NCBI GenBank assembly: GCA_024637015.1
Contig: JAGXGE010000014.1
Span: 1-64,000, forward strand
Source of the DNA: Aequorivita sp.
GTDB taxonomy: Bacteria; Bacteroidota; Bacteroidia; Flavobacteriales; Flavobacteriaceae
Length of the DNA: 64,000 nucleotides
Direction: 5' to 3'
This document shows, piece after piece, positions 45,154 through 54,992 of this stretch. Position numbers and translations under genes: made by a program. The notes beneath the pieces are model-generated. The model worked only from the letters and a program-made list of their open reading frames with translations. It searched no databases and was not told the origin of the DNA. Position 1 is the first letter of the stretch; every line of letters starts with the position of its first letter.

Positions 45154-46011
45154 ATGAAAAAGTTAAAAATCGCTGTACAAAAATCAGGACGTCTGCACGA
45201 AGAATCCCTCGCTCTTTTAAAGGATTGTGGGATTTATATCGATAACGGCCGCGACCAGTTAAAAGCTCCTGCCACAAATTTCCCCTTAGAAATTTATTAT
45301 CTCCGCAACGGTGACATTCCACAGTATTTAAAGGATGGAGTAATAGACTGTGCCATTATAGGGGAGAACCTTTTAGTCGAAAAAGGTCAAGGAATTGCCA
45401 TCGCGGGTCGTTTGGGCTTTTCTAAATGCAGGGTTTCGCTAGCGGTTTCAAAAATCTTTGAATATGATTCTATTAAAGATCTAAGCGGAAAACGTATTGC
45501 CACCAGTTATCCTGAAATAACCCGAAATTATTTAAAAGAAAAAGGAATTGACGCAGAGCTTCACATTATTAACGGAAGTGTAGAAATTGCACCAAATATA
45601 GGATTAGCTGATGCAATTTGCGACATCGTTAGCAGCGGCAGTACCCTTTTCAAGAATAACCTGAAAGAAGTTGAAGTTATCCTTAAGAGCGAAGCGGTTT
45701 TAGCCGTGTCTCCCAATATTTCAAAAAAAAGAAATAAAATTCTAAGCAAACTGCTTTTCAGAATTGAATCTGTGTTGCAAGGCAGGGATTTCCGATATGT
45801 CCTTTTAAATGCCCCCAATGATAAAGTTGATGATATCATCAAAATCCTTCCGGGGGTCAAGAGTCCTACTTTACTTCCCTTAGTAGAAGAGGGTTGGAGT
45901 AGCATCCATTCCGTTGTAAATAAAGACACCTTCTGGGAAGTCATTGAAGAACTTAAGGAAGCTGGAGCCGAAGGAATTTTAGTATGCCCAATTGAAAAAA
46001 TGATACTCTGA
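45154..46011 (+). CDS. hisG: ATP phosphoribosyltransferase, long form
   Basis: First, feedback-controlled step of histidine synthesis: joins ATP and PRPP. 285 residues, long-form HisG with a C-terminal regulatory ACT-like domain (about 210-285, ending TFWEVIEELKEAGAEGILVCPIEKM). The core has KIAVQKSGRLHEESL at the start and the DAICDIVSSGSTLFKNNL PRPP loop. The long form does not need HisZ, and none is present. It is controlled by the leader upstream. Confidence 0.97.
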   Translation: MKKLKIAVQKSGRLHEESLALLKDCGIYIDNGRDQLKAPATNFPLEIYYLRNGDIPQYLKDGVIDCAIIGENLLVEKGQGIAIAGRLGFSKCRVSLAVSKIFEYDSIKDLSGKRIATSYPEITRNYLKEKGIDAELHIINGSVEIAPNIGLADAICDIVSSGSTLFKNNLKEVEVILKSEAVLAVSPNISKKRNKILSKLLFRIESVLQGRDFRYVLLNAPNDKVDDIIKILPGVKSPTLLPLVEEGWSSIHSVVNKDTFWEVIEELKEAGAEGILVCPIEKMIL

Positions 46012-46053
46012 AATACGAAAGATGAACGGCGAAGTAGGAATCTGCAGAGCCAA

Positions 46054-46088
46054 ACTTTACACTTTAAGCTTAGAGCCTTATACTTTAT
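46054..46088. repeat. Degenerate heptamer repeat before hisD
   Basis: ACTTTAC, ACTTTAA, GCTTAGA, GCCTTAT, ACTTTAT form five 7-base units immediately before the hisD ATG, in the 80-base gap after hisG. It is degenerate compared with the perfect array at 1-109. Confidence 0.5.
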
Positions 46089-46091
46089 AAA

Positions 46092-47375
46092 ATGAACAAA
46101 CTATACAATCCAAAACCAGAAATATTGAGTAATCTTTTAAAGAGACCCACCCAGTCCATTGCCGATGTGGAAGCAACCGTAAACGAAATATTTTCTGAGG
46201 TTAAAACAAAAGGTGATGAAGCTGTAAAGAAATATACCCAACTCTTCGATGGAATTTCAATTGATCAGCTTTTGGTTTCAAATATAGAAATAGCTGCTGC
46301 TGAAAAGGAAGTTTTCAGTGAATTAAAAGATGCTATTAATCTCGCAAAAACAAATATTGAAAAATTTCACAACGCACAAAAAACAGAAAGAATTACCGTT
46401 GAGACCACCGAGGGAGTGATTTGTTGGCAAGAAAAACGACCAATCCAAAAAGTTGGTCTCTATATTCCGGGTGGCTCGGCACCATTGTTTTCAACAGTTT
46501 TGATGTTGGCAATTCCAGCAAACATTGCGGGTTGCAAGGAAATAATTCTTTGCACACCACCTGATAAAAACGGTAAAATTAATCCCTCTATTTTATTCGC
46601 CGCCAAGTTGTGCAGTGTTACACAAATCTTTAAAATTGGGGGAATACAAGCTATTGCAGCCATGACTTTTGGTACAGAAACGGTTCCTTCGGTATATAAA
46701 ATATTTGGTCCAGGAAATCAGTTTGTGACGGTCGCAAAACAGATTGCAACAAAACACGGAGTGGCTATAGATATGCCTGCGGGGCCTTCGGAATTATTGG
46801 TTTTTGCAGACGACACTGCCAATGCTTCTTTTGTGGCTTCCGATCTTTTGTCGCAAGCGGAACACGGTGCAGACAGCCAAGTAATTTTAGTAACGACTTC
46901 GGAAAAGCTATTGAATTCCGTGGAAAAGGAGATTGAAAAACAGCTTCAAGTGTTGCCACGTAAATCAACGGCTAAAGAAGCCATTGGTAACTCAAAGTTG
47001 ATTTTGCTAGAAACTATTTCCGAAGCCATCGATTTAATAAATGAGTATGGCCCCGAGCACTTTATAATCGTTTCAAAAGAAGAAGACTTTTTTATTGAAA
47101 ACATTCAAAATGCAGGTTCTGTATTTATAGGAAATTACACTCCCGAAAGCGCTGGCGATTATGCTTCGGGCACCAATCACACTCTGCCAACCAACGGTTA
47201 TGCGAAGCAATATAGCGGGGTAAATCTAGACAGTTTTATGAAAAGTATGACATTTCAGAAAATCTCCGAAAAGGGAATCCAAAACATTGGCAAAGCAATA
47301 GAAATAATGGCGGAAGCCGAAGGTTTGCAGGCGCACAAAAATGCTGTGACTTTGCGATTAAAAAGCTTAGAGTAA
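46092..47375 (+). CDS. hisD: Histidinol dehydrogenase
   Basis: Last two oxidation steps from histidinol to histidine, zinc- and NAD-dependent. 427 residues. Recognisable stretches are GLYIPGGSAPLFSTVLMLAIPA near 123-145, FGPGNQFVTVAKQ, DMPAGPSELLVFAD, LLSQAEHGADSQ and the catalytic EHFIIVS and SGTNHTLPT regions. All the usual Glu/His/Asp zinc-site regions are present. The gap to hisC carries a dispersed repeat. Confidence 0.97.
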   Translation: MNKLYNPKPEILSNLLKRPTQSIADVEATVNEIFSEVKTKGDEAVKKYTQLFDGISIDQLLVSNIEIAAAEKEVFSELKDAINLAKTNIEKFHNAQKTERITVETTEGVICWQEKRPIQKVGLYIPGGSAPLFSTVLMLAIPANIAGCKEIILCTPPDKNGKINPSILFAAKLCSVTQIFKIGGIQAIAAMTFGTETVPSVYKIFGPGNQFVTVAKQIATKHGVAIDMPAGPSELLVFADDTANASFVASDLLSQAEHGADSQVILVTTSEKLLNSVEKEIEKQLQVLPRKSTAKEAIGNSKLILLETISEAIDLINEYGPEHFIIVSKEEDFFIENIQNAGSVFIGNYTPESAGDYASGTNHTLPTNGYAKQYSGVNLDSFMKSMTFQKISEKGIQNIGKAIEIMAEAEGLQAHKNAVTLRLKSLE

Positions 47376-47429
47376 ATGTGCGGTCGAGCGCCGGGCCTAT
47401 CTCGAGCATAATCGAGAGGTCGAGACCTT
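47375..47429 (+). repeat. Dispersed GGTCGAG...GAGACC repeat, copy 2
   Basis: Begins at the hisD stop: AATGTGCGGTCGAGCGC, then a 30-base centre with CTCGAG and TCGAGAGG dyads, ending GTCGAGACCTT. It occupies most of the hisD-hisC gap. Confidence 0.82.
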
Positions 47430-47440
47430 AATAATGATAT

Positions 47441-48490
47441 ATGATAAAGAAATTTAATATACAGTCCCTAATTCGCCCAAATGTGGCCAAGATGAAGCCT
47501 TATAGTTCTGCTCGCGATGAATTCAAGGATTTTGATAGTGAAATGATTTTTCTGGACGCAAACGAAAATCCTTATAAAACCAACGTAAACCGTTATCCCG
47601 ATCCACAGCAACGAAAACTGAAAAGGATTCTCTCAAAACAAAAAAACATTCCAGTTGACCAAATTCTATTAGGCAATGGAAGTGATGAAGTACTCGACTT
47701 AATATTCCGAGCATTTTGCGAACCTTCCAAAGACAATATAATCACCTTGCCGCCAACCTATGGCATGTATAGCGTTCTGGCAAATTTGAACAATATTGAA
47801 AATAGGGAAGTGCTGCTCGATTACGATTTTCAGCCTGATTTAGACGAAATTTCAAGAACTGCAGATACACGAACCAAGCTTTTATTCATCTGTTCCCCCA
47901 ACAATCCAACAGGGAATTTAATAGCTTCAAAATGTATTTTAAGACTACTAAAAAGCTTTAATGGTTTGGTAGTGATTGACGAAGCATACATTGACTTCGC
48001 GTCACATGAAAGTTGGGTTGCAAAACTGGACGAATTCCCAAATTTAATTATTACACAAACGCTATCAAAAGCATATGGAATGGCTGGAATTCGCTTGGGG
48101 ATTTGTTATGCTTCCATGGAAATAATTTCAGTTTTAAACAAAATAAAACCTCCGTATAACATTAATAAACTAACGCAGCAATGCGCAATTGAACAACTTC
48201 AGAATACAACAAAGATTAAAAGTGACATTAGCTCTTTAAAAGAGATTAAAGATAGTTTACTTAAAGTTTTAGTTAAAGTATATTTTATAGAAAAAGTTTA
48301 TCCAACCGATGCTAATTTTATACTTCTAAAGGTTGACAACGCTGAAAAACGCTACACACAATTATTGGAAAATGGCATCGTAGTGCGAAACAGAAGTTCG
48401 CAACCGCTTTGTGAGAATACACTTCGAATAACGATTGGCACAACTTCAGAAAACAAAAAACTAATCACCATTTTAAAAACATTGAAATAA
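47441..48490 (+). CDS. hisC: Histidinol-phosphate aminotransferase
   Basis: Transfers the amino group from glutamate to imidazole-acetol phosphate. 349 residues, fold-type I PLP enzyme. PLP lysine K210 is in [13 protein letters not shown], with SPNNPTGN near 145-152, VIDEAYIDF near 171-180 and the C-terminal [19 protein letters not shown] Arg. The stop overlaps the hisB start by one base (TAATG). Confidence 0.97.
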   Translation: MIKKFNIQSLIRPNVAKMKPYSSARDEFKDFDSEMIFLDANENPYKTNVNRYPDPQQRKLKRILSKQKNIPVDQILLGNGSDEVLDLIFRAFCEPSKDNIITLPPTYGMYSVLANLNNIENREVLLDYDFQPDLDEISRTADTRTKLLFICSPNNPTGNLIASKCILRLLKSFNGLVVIDEAYIDFASHESWVAKLDEFPNLIITQTLSKAYGMAGIRLGICYASMEIISVLNKIKPPYNINKLTQQCAIEQLQNTTKIKSDISSLKEIKDSLLKVLVKVYFIEKVYPTDANFILLKVDNAEKRYTQLLENGIVVRNRSSQPLCENTLRITIGTTSENKKLITILKTLK

Positions 48491-49626
48491 TGAAGAAACG
48501 TGTATTGTTTATAGACCGGGACGGTACCATTATAAAAGAAACCCTAGATGAACAAATAGATGCTTTTGATAAAATGATTTTTTACCCGAAAGTATTTACC
48601 TATCTGGGCAAGATCGCAAAGGAACTGGATTTTGAATTGGTGATGATTACCAACCAAGACGGTTTGGGAACCTATGCATTTCCAGAGGAAACCTTTTGGC
48701 CCGTGCATAATTTCATTATGAAATCCTTTGAAAATGAAGGAATACAATTTAGCGAAGTATTAATAGACCGCACCTTTCCAAACGAAAATGCTGAAACGCG
48801 TAAACCTGGTATTGGCTTATTGAAAAAATATTTTTCTGAAAAATATGATCTTCAAAATTCATTTGTGATAGGGGATAGGCTAACCGATATGGAACTTGCC
48901 AAAAATCTTGGATCCAAAGGAATTTTCATCAACGACAATACCAATTTGGGCACTGGCGAAATTTCATTGAAAGTTGAAGAGCTTCAAACATACATCGCTT
49001 TGGAGACCAATGATTGGCAGCATATTTATGAATTTTTAAAACTGAATAAACGCCTTTCTGAAAGTGTTCGTAAAACAAACGAAACCGATATTTCAATAAA
49101 GTTAAACCTTGACGGGACTGGGAAAAGCAATATTAATAGTGGCATTGCATTCTTTGACCACATGCTGGACCAATTGGCACGACACGGTCAAATGGACCTA
49201 GAGATTACCGTAAAAGGCGATTTAGAAGTAGATGAGCACCACACCATCGAGGATACTGCGATTGCTCTTGGTGAAGTTTTCCACAAGGCTCTGGGAGATA
49301 AATTGGGAATGGAGCGCTACGGATTCTGTTTGCCCATGGACGACTGTTTGGCGCAAGTTGTGATTGATTTCGGCGGACGAAATTGGTTGGTTTGGGATGC
49401 AGATTTTAAACGCGAAATGATTGGCCAAATGCCTACTGAAATGTTTTACCATTTCTTTAAAAGTTTTACCGATGGCGCAAAGGCAAACCTTAACATTAAA
49501 GCGGAAGGAACCAACGAACACCACAAGATTGAGGCAATATTCAAGGCTTTTGCAAAAGCAATAAAAATGGCAGTAAAACGCGATGCCGAAAAAATGATTT
49601 TACCATCGACTAAAGGAATGCTGTAA
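48490..49626 (+). CDS. hisB: Bifunctional histidinol phosphatase / imidazoleglycerol-phosphate dehydratase
   Basis: 378 residues fusing two activities. The N-terminal HAD phosphatase (1-165) has nucleophile D9 and D11 (FIDRDGT), and removes phosphate from histidinol phosphate. The C-terminal IGPD domain (about 183-378) has two metal-binding His-rich segments, [14 protein letters not shown] and [15 protein letters not shown], and later [19 protein letters not shown]. The fused form is typical of Bacteroidota and enterobacteria. Confidence 0.97.
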   Translation: MKKRVLFIDRDGTIIKETLDEQIDAFDKMIFYPKVFTYLGKIAKELDFELVMITNQDGLGTYAFPEETFWPVHNFIMKSFENEGIQFSEVLIDRTFPNENAETRKPGIGLLKKYFSEKYDLQNSFVIGDRLTDMELAKNLGSKGIFINDNTNLGTGEISLKVEELQTYIALETNDWQHIYEFLKLNKRLSESVRKTNETDISIKLNLDGTGKSNINSGIAFFDHMLDQLARHGQMDLEITVKGDLEVDEHHTIEDTAIALGEVFHKALGDKLGMERYGFCLPMDDCLAQVVIDFGGRNWLVWDADFKREMIGQMPTEMFYHFFKSFTDGAKANLNIKAEGTNEHHKIEAIFKAFAKAIKMAVKRDAEKMILPSTKGML

Positions 49627-50208
49627 ATGAAAATAGTAATTATTAATTACGGAGCAGGTAATATTCAAAGTATCAAATTTGCTTTGAAACGCTTAGGCGT
49701 AGAAGCTATTTTGACCGACAACGAAACTGAAATTCGAAAGGCAGATAAGGTAATTTTCCCTGGTGTGGGCGAGGCGAGTAGCGCGATGCAAAAACTTAAA
49801 GCTTCGGGTTTGGATAAAGTAATTCCAACTTTGAAACAGCCCGTTTTGGGAATCTGCTTGGGAATGCAGCTGCTCTGCAATGCTTCCGAGGAAGGAAATA
49901 CAAAGGGTTTGGGAGTTTTTGATGTAGAAGTAGTACGATTTTCTAACGAAGTAAAAGTGCCACAAATAGGATGGAATCAAATTTCAAACTTAAAATCTAG
50001 TTTGTTTAAGGACATTTCAGAAAAGGAATTTATGTATTTGGTACATAGTTTCTACGCGCCACTATGTGAAGGAACCATTGCAACTACAGAATACGGAATA
50101 CAGTACTCATCAGCTTTACAAAAAGGTAATTTTTACGGCGTGCAATTTCATCCTGAAAAAAGCAGTACCGCAGGAGAACAAATTTTAAAGAAATTTTTAG
50201 AACTATAA
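49627..50208 (+). CDS. hisH: Imidazole glycerol phosphate synthase, glutaminase subunit
   Basis: Class I glutamine amidotransferase that supplies ammonia to HisF. 193 residues, with nucleophile C77 ([10 protein letters not shown]), and H175/E177 (QFHPEKS) completing the triad. It starts directly after the hisB stop and ends 1 base before hisA, so translation is closely linked. Confidence 0.97.
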   Translation: MKIVIINYGAGNIQSIKFALKRLGVEAILTDNETEIRKADKVIFPGVGEASSAMQKLKASGLDKVIPTLKQPVLGICLGMQLLCNASEEGNTKGLGVFDVEVVRFSNEVKVPQIGWNQISNLKSSLFKDISEKEFMYLVHSFYAPLCEGTIATTEYGIQYSSALQKGNFYGVQFHPEKSSTAGEQILKKFLEL

Positions 50209-50209
50209 A

Positions 50210-50989
50210 ATGAGGATAATACCGGCAATAGACATCATCGACGGCAAGTGCGTACGTCTTTCAAAAGGCGATTACAGCACGAAAAAGATTTATAACGAGC
50301 GCCCTTTAGAAATAGCCAAACAGTTTGAGGCACATGGAATCCAATATTTGCATTTGGTAGATTTGGATGGCGCAAAAAGCAAACACATCGTAAACCATAA
50401 GGTTTTGGAAGAAATCGCTTCAAATACCAAATTAAAAATTGACTTTGGTGGAGGCTTAAAAACAGATGAAGATTTGAAGATTGCCTTTGAATGTGGTGCA
50501 AACCAAGTCACAGGCGGGAGCATTGCCGTAAAAGATCCTGAAACCTTCAAAAGTTGGTTGCAAAAATTCGGAAGTGAAAAAATCATCTTGGGCGCCGACG
50601 CCAAAGATGAAAAAGTGGCAATAAGCGGTTGGATTGAAGATTCAAATGAAGCCTTAATTCCTTTTATACAGAGATACTTAGAAAAAGGCATTAGTTATGT
50701 TATATGCACAGACATCGGTAAAGACGGAATGTTGCAAGGCCCGTCCTTCGAATTGTATAAAAAAATTTTAAAAACAATTAAAATGTCTGGTCGAGCGCAG
50801 CACCGCAATGAGCCTGAAGAAGTGTTGAGACCTACTTTTAAATTGATTGCCTCAGGTGGAATATCAACTTTCGAAGAACTCCCAAAACTTGAAGAAATAG
50901 GGTGTGAAGGAGTGATAATTGGAAAAGCCATATATGAAAACCGAATAAGCTTAAAACAACTCGAAAACTATATTTTAAATGCTTTGTAA
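50210..50989 (+). CDS. hisA: ProFAR isomerase HisA with an 18-residue repeat-derived insertion
   Basis: Isomerises ProFAR to PRFAR. 259 residues. The TIM-barrel markers are D8 (IPAIDIIDG), [27 protein letters not shown] and IASGGIS. Residues 192-209, coded by 50783-50836, derive from a dispersed GGTCGAG...GAGACC repeat; without them the length is 241, the norm for HisA. The insertion is in frame with no stop and falls before the LIASGGIS strand, probably in a loop. The enzyme probably still works since hisF and hisI remain intact. Overlaps hisF by 11 bases. Confidence 0.93.
   Translation: MRIIPAIDIIDGKCVRLSKGDYSTKKIYNERPLEIAKQFEAHGIQYLHLVDLDGAKSKHIVNHKVLEEIASNTKLKIDFGGGLKTDEDLKIAFECGANQVTGGSIAVKDPETFKSWLQKFGSEKIILGADAKDEKVAISGWIEDSNEALIPFIQRYLEKGISYVICTDIGKDGMLQGPSFELYKKILKTIKMSGRAQHRNEPEEVLRPTFKLIASGGISTFEELPKLEEIGCEGVIIGKAIYENRISLKQLENYILNAL
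50782..50838 (+). repeat. Dispersed GGTCGAG...GAGACC repeat, copy 3, inside hisA
   Basis: AATGTCTGGTCGAGCGCAG at the left end and GTTGAGACCT at the right match copy 1 almost exactly, around a 27-base centre. It codes for [18 protein letters not shown] in the hisA frame. Confidence 0.82.
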
Positions 50990-51734
50990 GAGAATAATAC
51001 CGTGTTTAGATATCAAAAACGGCCGTACCGTCAAAGGAATCAATTTTCTGGACCTTCGCGACGCTGGCGATCCTGTAGAACTTGCAAAATTCTATTCTGA
51101 AAACGGAGCTGATGAGTTGGTTTTTTTGGATATTTCAGCAACGGAAGAACGCAGAAAAACATTGGCCAAATTGGTACTGGGTGTCGCAGAAACTATCAAC
51201 ATCCCCTTTACAGTGGGCGGTGGCATTTCTTCAGTGGAAGATGTAGAAAATCTTTTAAATAATGGAGCAGATAAGGTTTCTATAAATTCTTCAGCAGTAA
51301 AAAATCCGCAATTAATAAATGAACTGGCTTCAAGGTTTGGTTCGCAGTGCATCGTTGTAGCTATTGATGCAAAACAGATTGATGGTAACTGGAAAGTACA
51401 TTTGGTAGGCGGGAAGTTACCAACAGAATTAGATCTTTTTGAGTGGGCAAAAGAGATGGAACAGCGTGGTGCAGGCGAAATTCTTTTTACCTCCATGGAT
51501 CACGACGGCACCAAAAATGGTTTTGCAAATGAAGCTTTGGCAAAACTTTCAAAAGAACTCAATATCCCAATAATCGCTTCAGGCGGTGCGGGAAACATGC
51601 AGCATTTCGCTGATTCTTTTGTAGAAGGAAAAGCTGATGCGGCATTGGCAGCAAGCGTTTTCCACTTTAAGGAAATTGATATTATTGAATTAAAAAAAGA
51701 ATTACAAACCCAGGGAATTCCCATGAGATTATAA
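50979..51734 (+). CDS. hisF: Imidazole glycerol phosphate synthase, cyclase subunit
   Basis: Joins ammonia from HisH to PRFAR and cyclises it to IGP and AICAR. 251 residues. Catalytic D11 (IIPCLDI) and the second Asp in VVAIDAKQ are present, with GGGIS and SGGAGN phosphate loops. Starts within the last codons of hisA (11-base overlap). Confidence 0.97.
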   Translation: MLCKRIIPCLDIKNGRTVKGINFLDLRDAGDPVELAKFYSENGADELVFLDISATEERRKTLAKLVLGVAETINIPFTVGGGISSVEDVENLLNNGADKVSINSSAVKNPQLINELASRFGSQCIVVAIDAKQIDGNWKVHLVGGKLPTELDLFEWAKEMEQRGAGEILFTSMDHDGTKNGFANEALAKLSKELNIPIIASGGAGNMQHFADSFVEGKADAALAASVFHFKEIDIIELKKELQTQGIPMRL

Positions 51735-51738
51735 TAGC

Positions 51739-52344
51739 ATGAAAATAGATTTTAAAAAATATGACGATGGATTGGTTCCAGCAATCATTCAAGATACACA
51801 ATCCAACAAAGTGCTGATGTTGGGGTATATGAACGAAGAGGCTTTACTGAAAACGAATGAGTTGAAAAAGGTAACCTTTTTCAGTCGCAGTAAACAAAGG
51901 CTTTGGACAAAAGGAGAGGAGAGTGGTAATTTTATGGAACTAGTTTCCATTGCCGTAGATTGTGATAATGACGCCCTATTGATAAAGGTAAATCCCACAG
52001 GACCGGTTTGCCACAAAGGAACTGATACCTGCTGGAAGGAAGAAAATGTTTCAAATTTTGGCTTTCTTTCAGAATTGGAGAATATTATAGAAAATAGAAT
52101 AGCCCAAACTGATAATAAGGATTCGTATGTTTCGTCGCTTTTCCGAAAGGGCATTAATAAAATTGCCCAAAAAGTAGGCGAGGAAGCAGTGGAAGTTGTT
52201 ATAGAAGCAAAGGATAACAACAACGACCTTTTTCTAAATGAAAGCGCCGATTTGCTTTTTCATTACTTGATTCTACTTCAGGCAAAGGGTTTTACGCTTA
52301 GTGACGTAGAGAAAATGCTTCGACAACGCCATAAACAGGAATAA
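51739..52344 (+). CDS. hisIE: Bifunctional phosphoribosyl-AMP cyclohydrolase / phosphoribosyl-ATP pyrophosphatase
   Basis: 201 residues. HisI part (about 1-110) with metal-site segments DCDNDALLIKVNPTGPVCH and TDTCW; HisE part (about 115-201) with GEEAVEVVIEAKDNN and ADLLFHYLILL. These are the second and third pathway steps. Last gene of the operon; no clear terminator is seen in the 44 bases before corA. Confidence 0.97.
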   Translation: MKIDFKKYDDGLVPAIIQDTQSNKVLMLGYMNEEALLKTNELKKVTFFSRSKQRLWTKGEESGNFMELVSIAVDCDNDALLIKVNPTGPVCHKGTDTCWKEENVSNFGFLSELENIIENRIAQTDNKDSYVSSLFRKGINKIAQKVGEEAVEVVIEAKDNNNDLFLNESADLLFHYLILLQAKGFTLSDVEKMLRQRHKQE

Positions 52345-52388
52345 TCTTTATACTTTTTCCTACCTTTAAAAAAATAATCCGCTTTTTT

Positions 52389-53477
52389 ATGTCAGCCAAA
52401 AGAAGAAAAAAACAACAAACAACTAAAATACAACCCAAAAGAGCAAAAAACCTTTCCCCTGGAACGGTAGCCTATACCGGTAAAAAAACCACTACGGTTA
52501 CAAAACTGGATATTATAGATTACTCCAAAGAAGACTATGATCGTTTTGAAACGAATAACATTCAAGACGCCTTTAAGTATGAAGATTCCACCCACATAAC
52601 CTGGATAAATGTACACGGATTAAACAATACAGATGATATTATTACCCTCGGAAACCATTTTGAGCTACACCCCCTTATCCAGGAAGATATTGTAACCACC
52701 AACCAACGGCCAAAGATTGACGAATATGAGGAATATCTTTTTATCGTTTTCAAAATGTTGCATTATGATGATGAGGAACATTTAACCAATGAGCATGTGA
52801 GTATGGTGATGGGGAAGGATTATGTGATCACTTTTCAAGAGGCCGAAGGGGATGTTTTTGGCGATTTGCGAGAACGCTTGGAACATGGAAAAGGAAGAAT
52901 AAGAGGATCTGGTTCAGATTACTTGATGTTTGCCTTACTGGATGCTGTTGTAGATAATTATTTTACTGTAATTGAATTTTTGAGCAATAAATTAGAACTT
53001 CTGGAAGACAAACTTTTCGGCGATCAAGAGGATCCAAATATTACTGAGGAAATCCAAGACCTTAAAAAGGAAATTTTAAAAATCAGGAAGGCGGTTGTGC
53101 CATTGCGCGAGGTCGTTAACCGACTGGAAAAAATAGAAACCCCGCTCATTGAGGAACGGACCAATAAATACATTCGCGATTTATACGACCATATTATACA
53201 AGTAAATGAAAGTGTTGAAATTTACCGTGATATGATCTGGGGCTTGATGGATATGTATATGAGCACTATCAGCAACAAAATGAATGAGGTGATGAAAGTG
53301 TTGACCATTATGGCGTCCATTTTTATTCCCCTCACTTTTATGGCGGGTATTTATGGGATGAATTTTGAAAACATGCCCGAACTTCACTTTAGGTACGGCT
53401 ACTATTACCTCTGGGGCGTAATGATATGTGTATTTTTTGGGATGCTTTGGTATTTTAAGAGGAAGAAATGGTTGTAG
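52389..53477 (+). CDS. corA: CorA-type Mg2+/Co2+ channel
   Basis: 362 residues. A large cytosolic N-terminal alpha/beta domain with HPLIQEDIVTTNQRPKIDEYEEYLFIVF, a long helix (about 190-300), then two C-terminal membrane helices. The signature GMN is in GIYGMNF at about 322-328, followed by FKRKKW at the C-terminus. The Lys/Arg-rich N-terminus is a common flavobacterial addition. Forms a pentameric inner-membrane channel. Confidence 0.96.
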   Translation: MSAKRRKKQQTTKIQPKRAKNLSPGTVAYTGKKTTTVTKLDIIDYSKEDYDRFETNNIQDAFKYEDSTHITWINVHGLNNTDDIITLGNHFELHPLIQEDIVTTNQRPKIDEYEEYLFIVFKMLHYDDEEHLTNEHVSMVMGKDYVITFQEAEGDVFGDLRERLEHGKGRIRGSGSDYLMFALLDAVVDNYFTVIEFLSNKLELLEDKLFGDQEDPNITEEIQDLKKEILKIRKAVVPLREVVNRLEKIETPLIEERTNKYIRDLYDHIIQVNESVEIYRDMIWGLMDMYMSTISNKMNEVMKVLTIMASIFIPLTFMAGIYGMNFENMPELHFRYGYYYLWGVMICVFFGMLWYFKRKKWL

Positions 53478-53754
53478 GGTTTTAAAGAATTTTAGTCATC
53501 TGGATCACACCTGCCAAGTGCTAAAGTGAAAATCGAATATTCAGAAAAGACTTTTGTTTATAATGGTTTTCGGAATATGTTACTGAAAGTTATTCAAGTT
53601 CTTTAAATTGTAATTTGCAAGCACATTTAACGACTTAAGAAAACCTGAAAACAAGATCACAACTACATACTTTTGATAAGAAAAGAGTGTGTTGTAGAAT
53701 TTCAAAAAATAGAATTTTCAAAAAAAGATTAATTAAAAATAAGAAAGGAAAAGC

Positions 53755-54213
53755 ATGTTAACTTGGAAAGAAGTAATCAATTTTACAGTAAATGGAAACC
53801 CCGTCCCGGATAGGCGTGTGGAAAAAACAGAAGCTGAATGGAAAGCTTTGTTGACTCCGGAACAATTCCGGATTACCCGTGAAAAAGGAACAGAAGCCCC
53901 GAACAGTGGAGCGCTTTGTAGTACTTATGACGAAGGAAAATACAATTGTGTTTGCTGCGATACTCCTTTATTTGACTCTACCATTAAATTTTCATCAAGC
54001 TCTGGATGGCCTAGTTTTACACAACCCATAACCGAAAACGCTATTAAATATGAAAAAGATACTGCCTTTGGAATGTTACGGGTAGAGGTGATGTGCAATA
54101 CTTGCGATGCCCATTTGGGTCATGTGTTTCCCGATGGTCCAGAACCCAGCGGTTTACGTTATTGCATCAATTCAGAATCAATGAAATTACAAACAACAGG
54201 AAAGGAAGCTTAA
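53755..54213 (+). CDS. msrB: Peptide-methionine (R)-S-oxide reductase, cytosolic
   Basis: 152 residues without signal peptide. Zinc cysteines CVCC and CNTC, SSSGWPSF, HLGHVFPDGPEPSGLRYCINS with catalytic Cys in RYCIN. The gene is followed 2 bases later by msrA, so the two stereospecific reductases form an operon. The other MsrB at 1656 is a lipoprotein. Confidence 0.95.
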   Translation: MLTWKEVINFTVNGNPVPDRRVEKTEAEWKALLTPEQFRITREKGTEAPNSGALCSTYDEGKYNCVCCDTPLFDSTIKFSSSSGWPSFTQPITENAIKYEKDTAFGMLRVEVMCNTCDAHLGHVFPDGPEPSGLRYCINSESMKLQTTGKEA

Positions 54214-54215
54214 AA

Positions 54216-54761
54216 ATGACAAACAGTAGAATGGAATTAATGACAGTAGGCGGCGGATGCTTTTGGTGCATAGAAGCAGTATTAAACGAAGTTAAAGGAG
54301 TAGAAAAAGTAGTGTCTGGCTATACAGGCGGTACCGCTCCCGGAAGACCAACCTATCGCGAAGTGTGTTCTGGCCTCACGGGCCACGCCGAAGTGGTACA
54401 AGTAACTTTTGATCCAAGCGTAATATCATACGAAGATCTATTGGTCATTTTTATGACCAGCCACGACCCAACTTCCCTCAACCGTCAGGGCGGCGATGCG
54501 GGAACCCAATACCGTTCGGTGATTTATTACCACAACGAAACCCAAAAGGAAATTGCAGAAGCAGTTGCCAAAGAAATGGCACCCTATTACGAAAACCCAA
54601 TAGTAACTGAAATAAGCCCCTTGCAAACTTTTTACGAAGCAGAGGACTACCATCAGGACTATTACAAGAACAACCAATCAGCAGGCTATTGCAGTGCCGT
54701 GATTACTCCAAAATTGTCACGACTACGCAAAATGCACGCCGATAAGCTTAAAAATGTTTAG
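54216..54761 (+). CDS. msrA: Peptide-methionine (S)-S-oxide reductase
   Basis: 181 residues from ATG 54216, 2 bases after the msrB stop; a longer open frame within msrB is ignored. Catalytic Cys in GGGCFWCIEAVLNE, GYTGGTAPGRPTYREVCSGLTGHAEVV, YEAEDYHQDYY and resolving Cys in SAGYCSAV. Confidence 0.97.
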   Translation: MTNSRMELMTVGGGCFWCIEAVLNEVKGVEKVVSGYTGGTAPGRPTYREVCSGLTGHAEVVQVTFDPSVISYEDLLVIFMTSHDPTSLNRQGGDAGTQYRSVIYYHNETQKEIAEAVAKEMAPYYENPIVTEISPLQTFYEAEDYHQDYYKNNQSAGYCSAVITPKLSRLRKMHADKLKNV

Positions 54762-54777
54762 GCATAAAAAACATAGA

Positions 54778-54881
54778 GCCATTGCGAGTGATACCGGGCA
54801 ATCTAAGGAACCTACTTTTCATTACGAATAGAACTATACAAAGAGGCAGATTGCTTCAGTCGTTCCTCCTTAGCAATAATG
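54778..54881. repeat. Degenerate CATTGCGAG-type repeat, copy A
   Basis: GCCATTGCGAG at the start, a GGGCAATCT, a central GAATAGAACTA, AGATTGCTTCAGTCG and a degraded end AGCAATAATG. The order and spacing match copies B-D at 60211, 60335 and 60781, but both ends are eroded. Confidence 0.75.
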
Positions 54882-54932
54882 TTACTGATGCCTTGCTGAA
54901 GCGTTATTGAAAACATAGCGCCGCAATCTTAC

Positions 54933-54967
54933 GTTTCCCGTTTTCCGTTTCCCGTTTAATGTCTCAC
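54933..54967. repeat. Degenerate heptamer repeat
   Basis: GTTTCCC, GTTTTCC, GTTTCCC, GTTTAAT, GTCTCAC: 7-base period between the msrA and methyltransferase genes. Confidence 0.5.
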
Positions 54968-54992
54968 TTAATTGCCCGTTTAGCATAGACAG

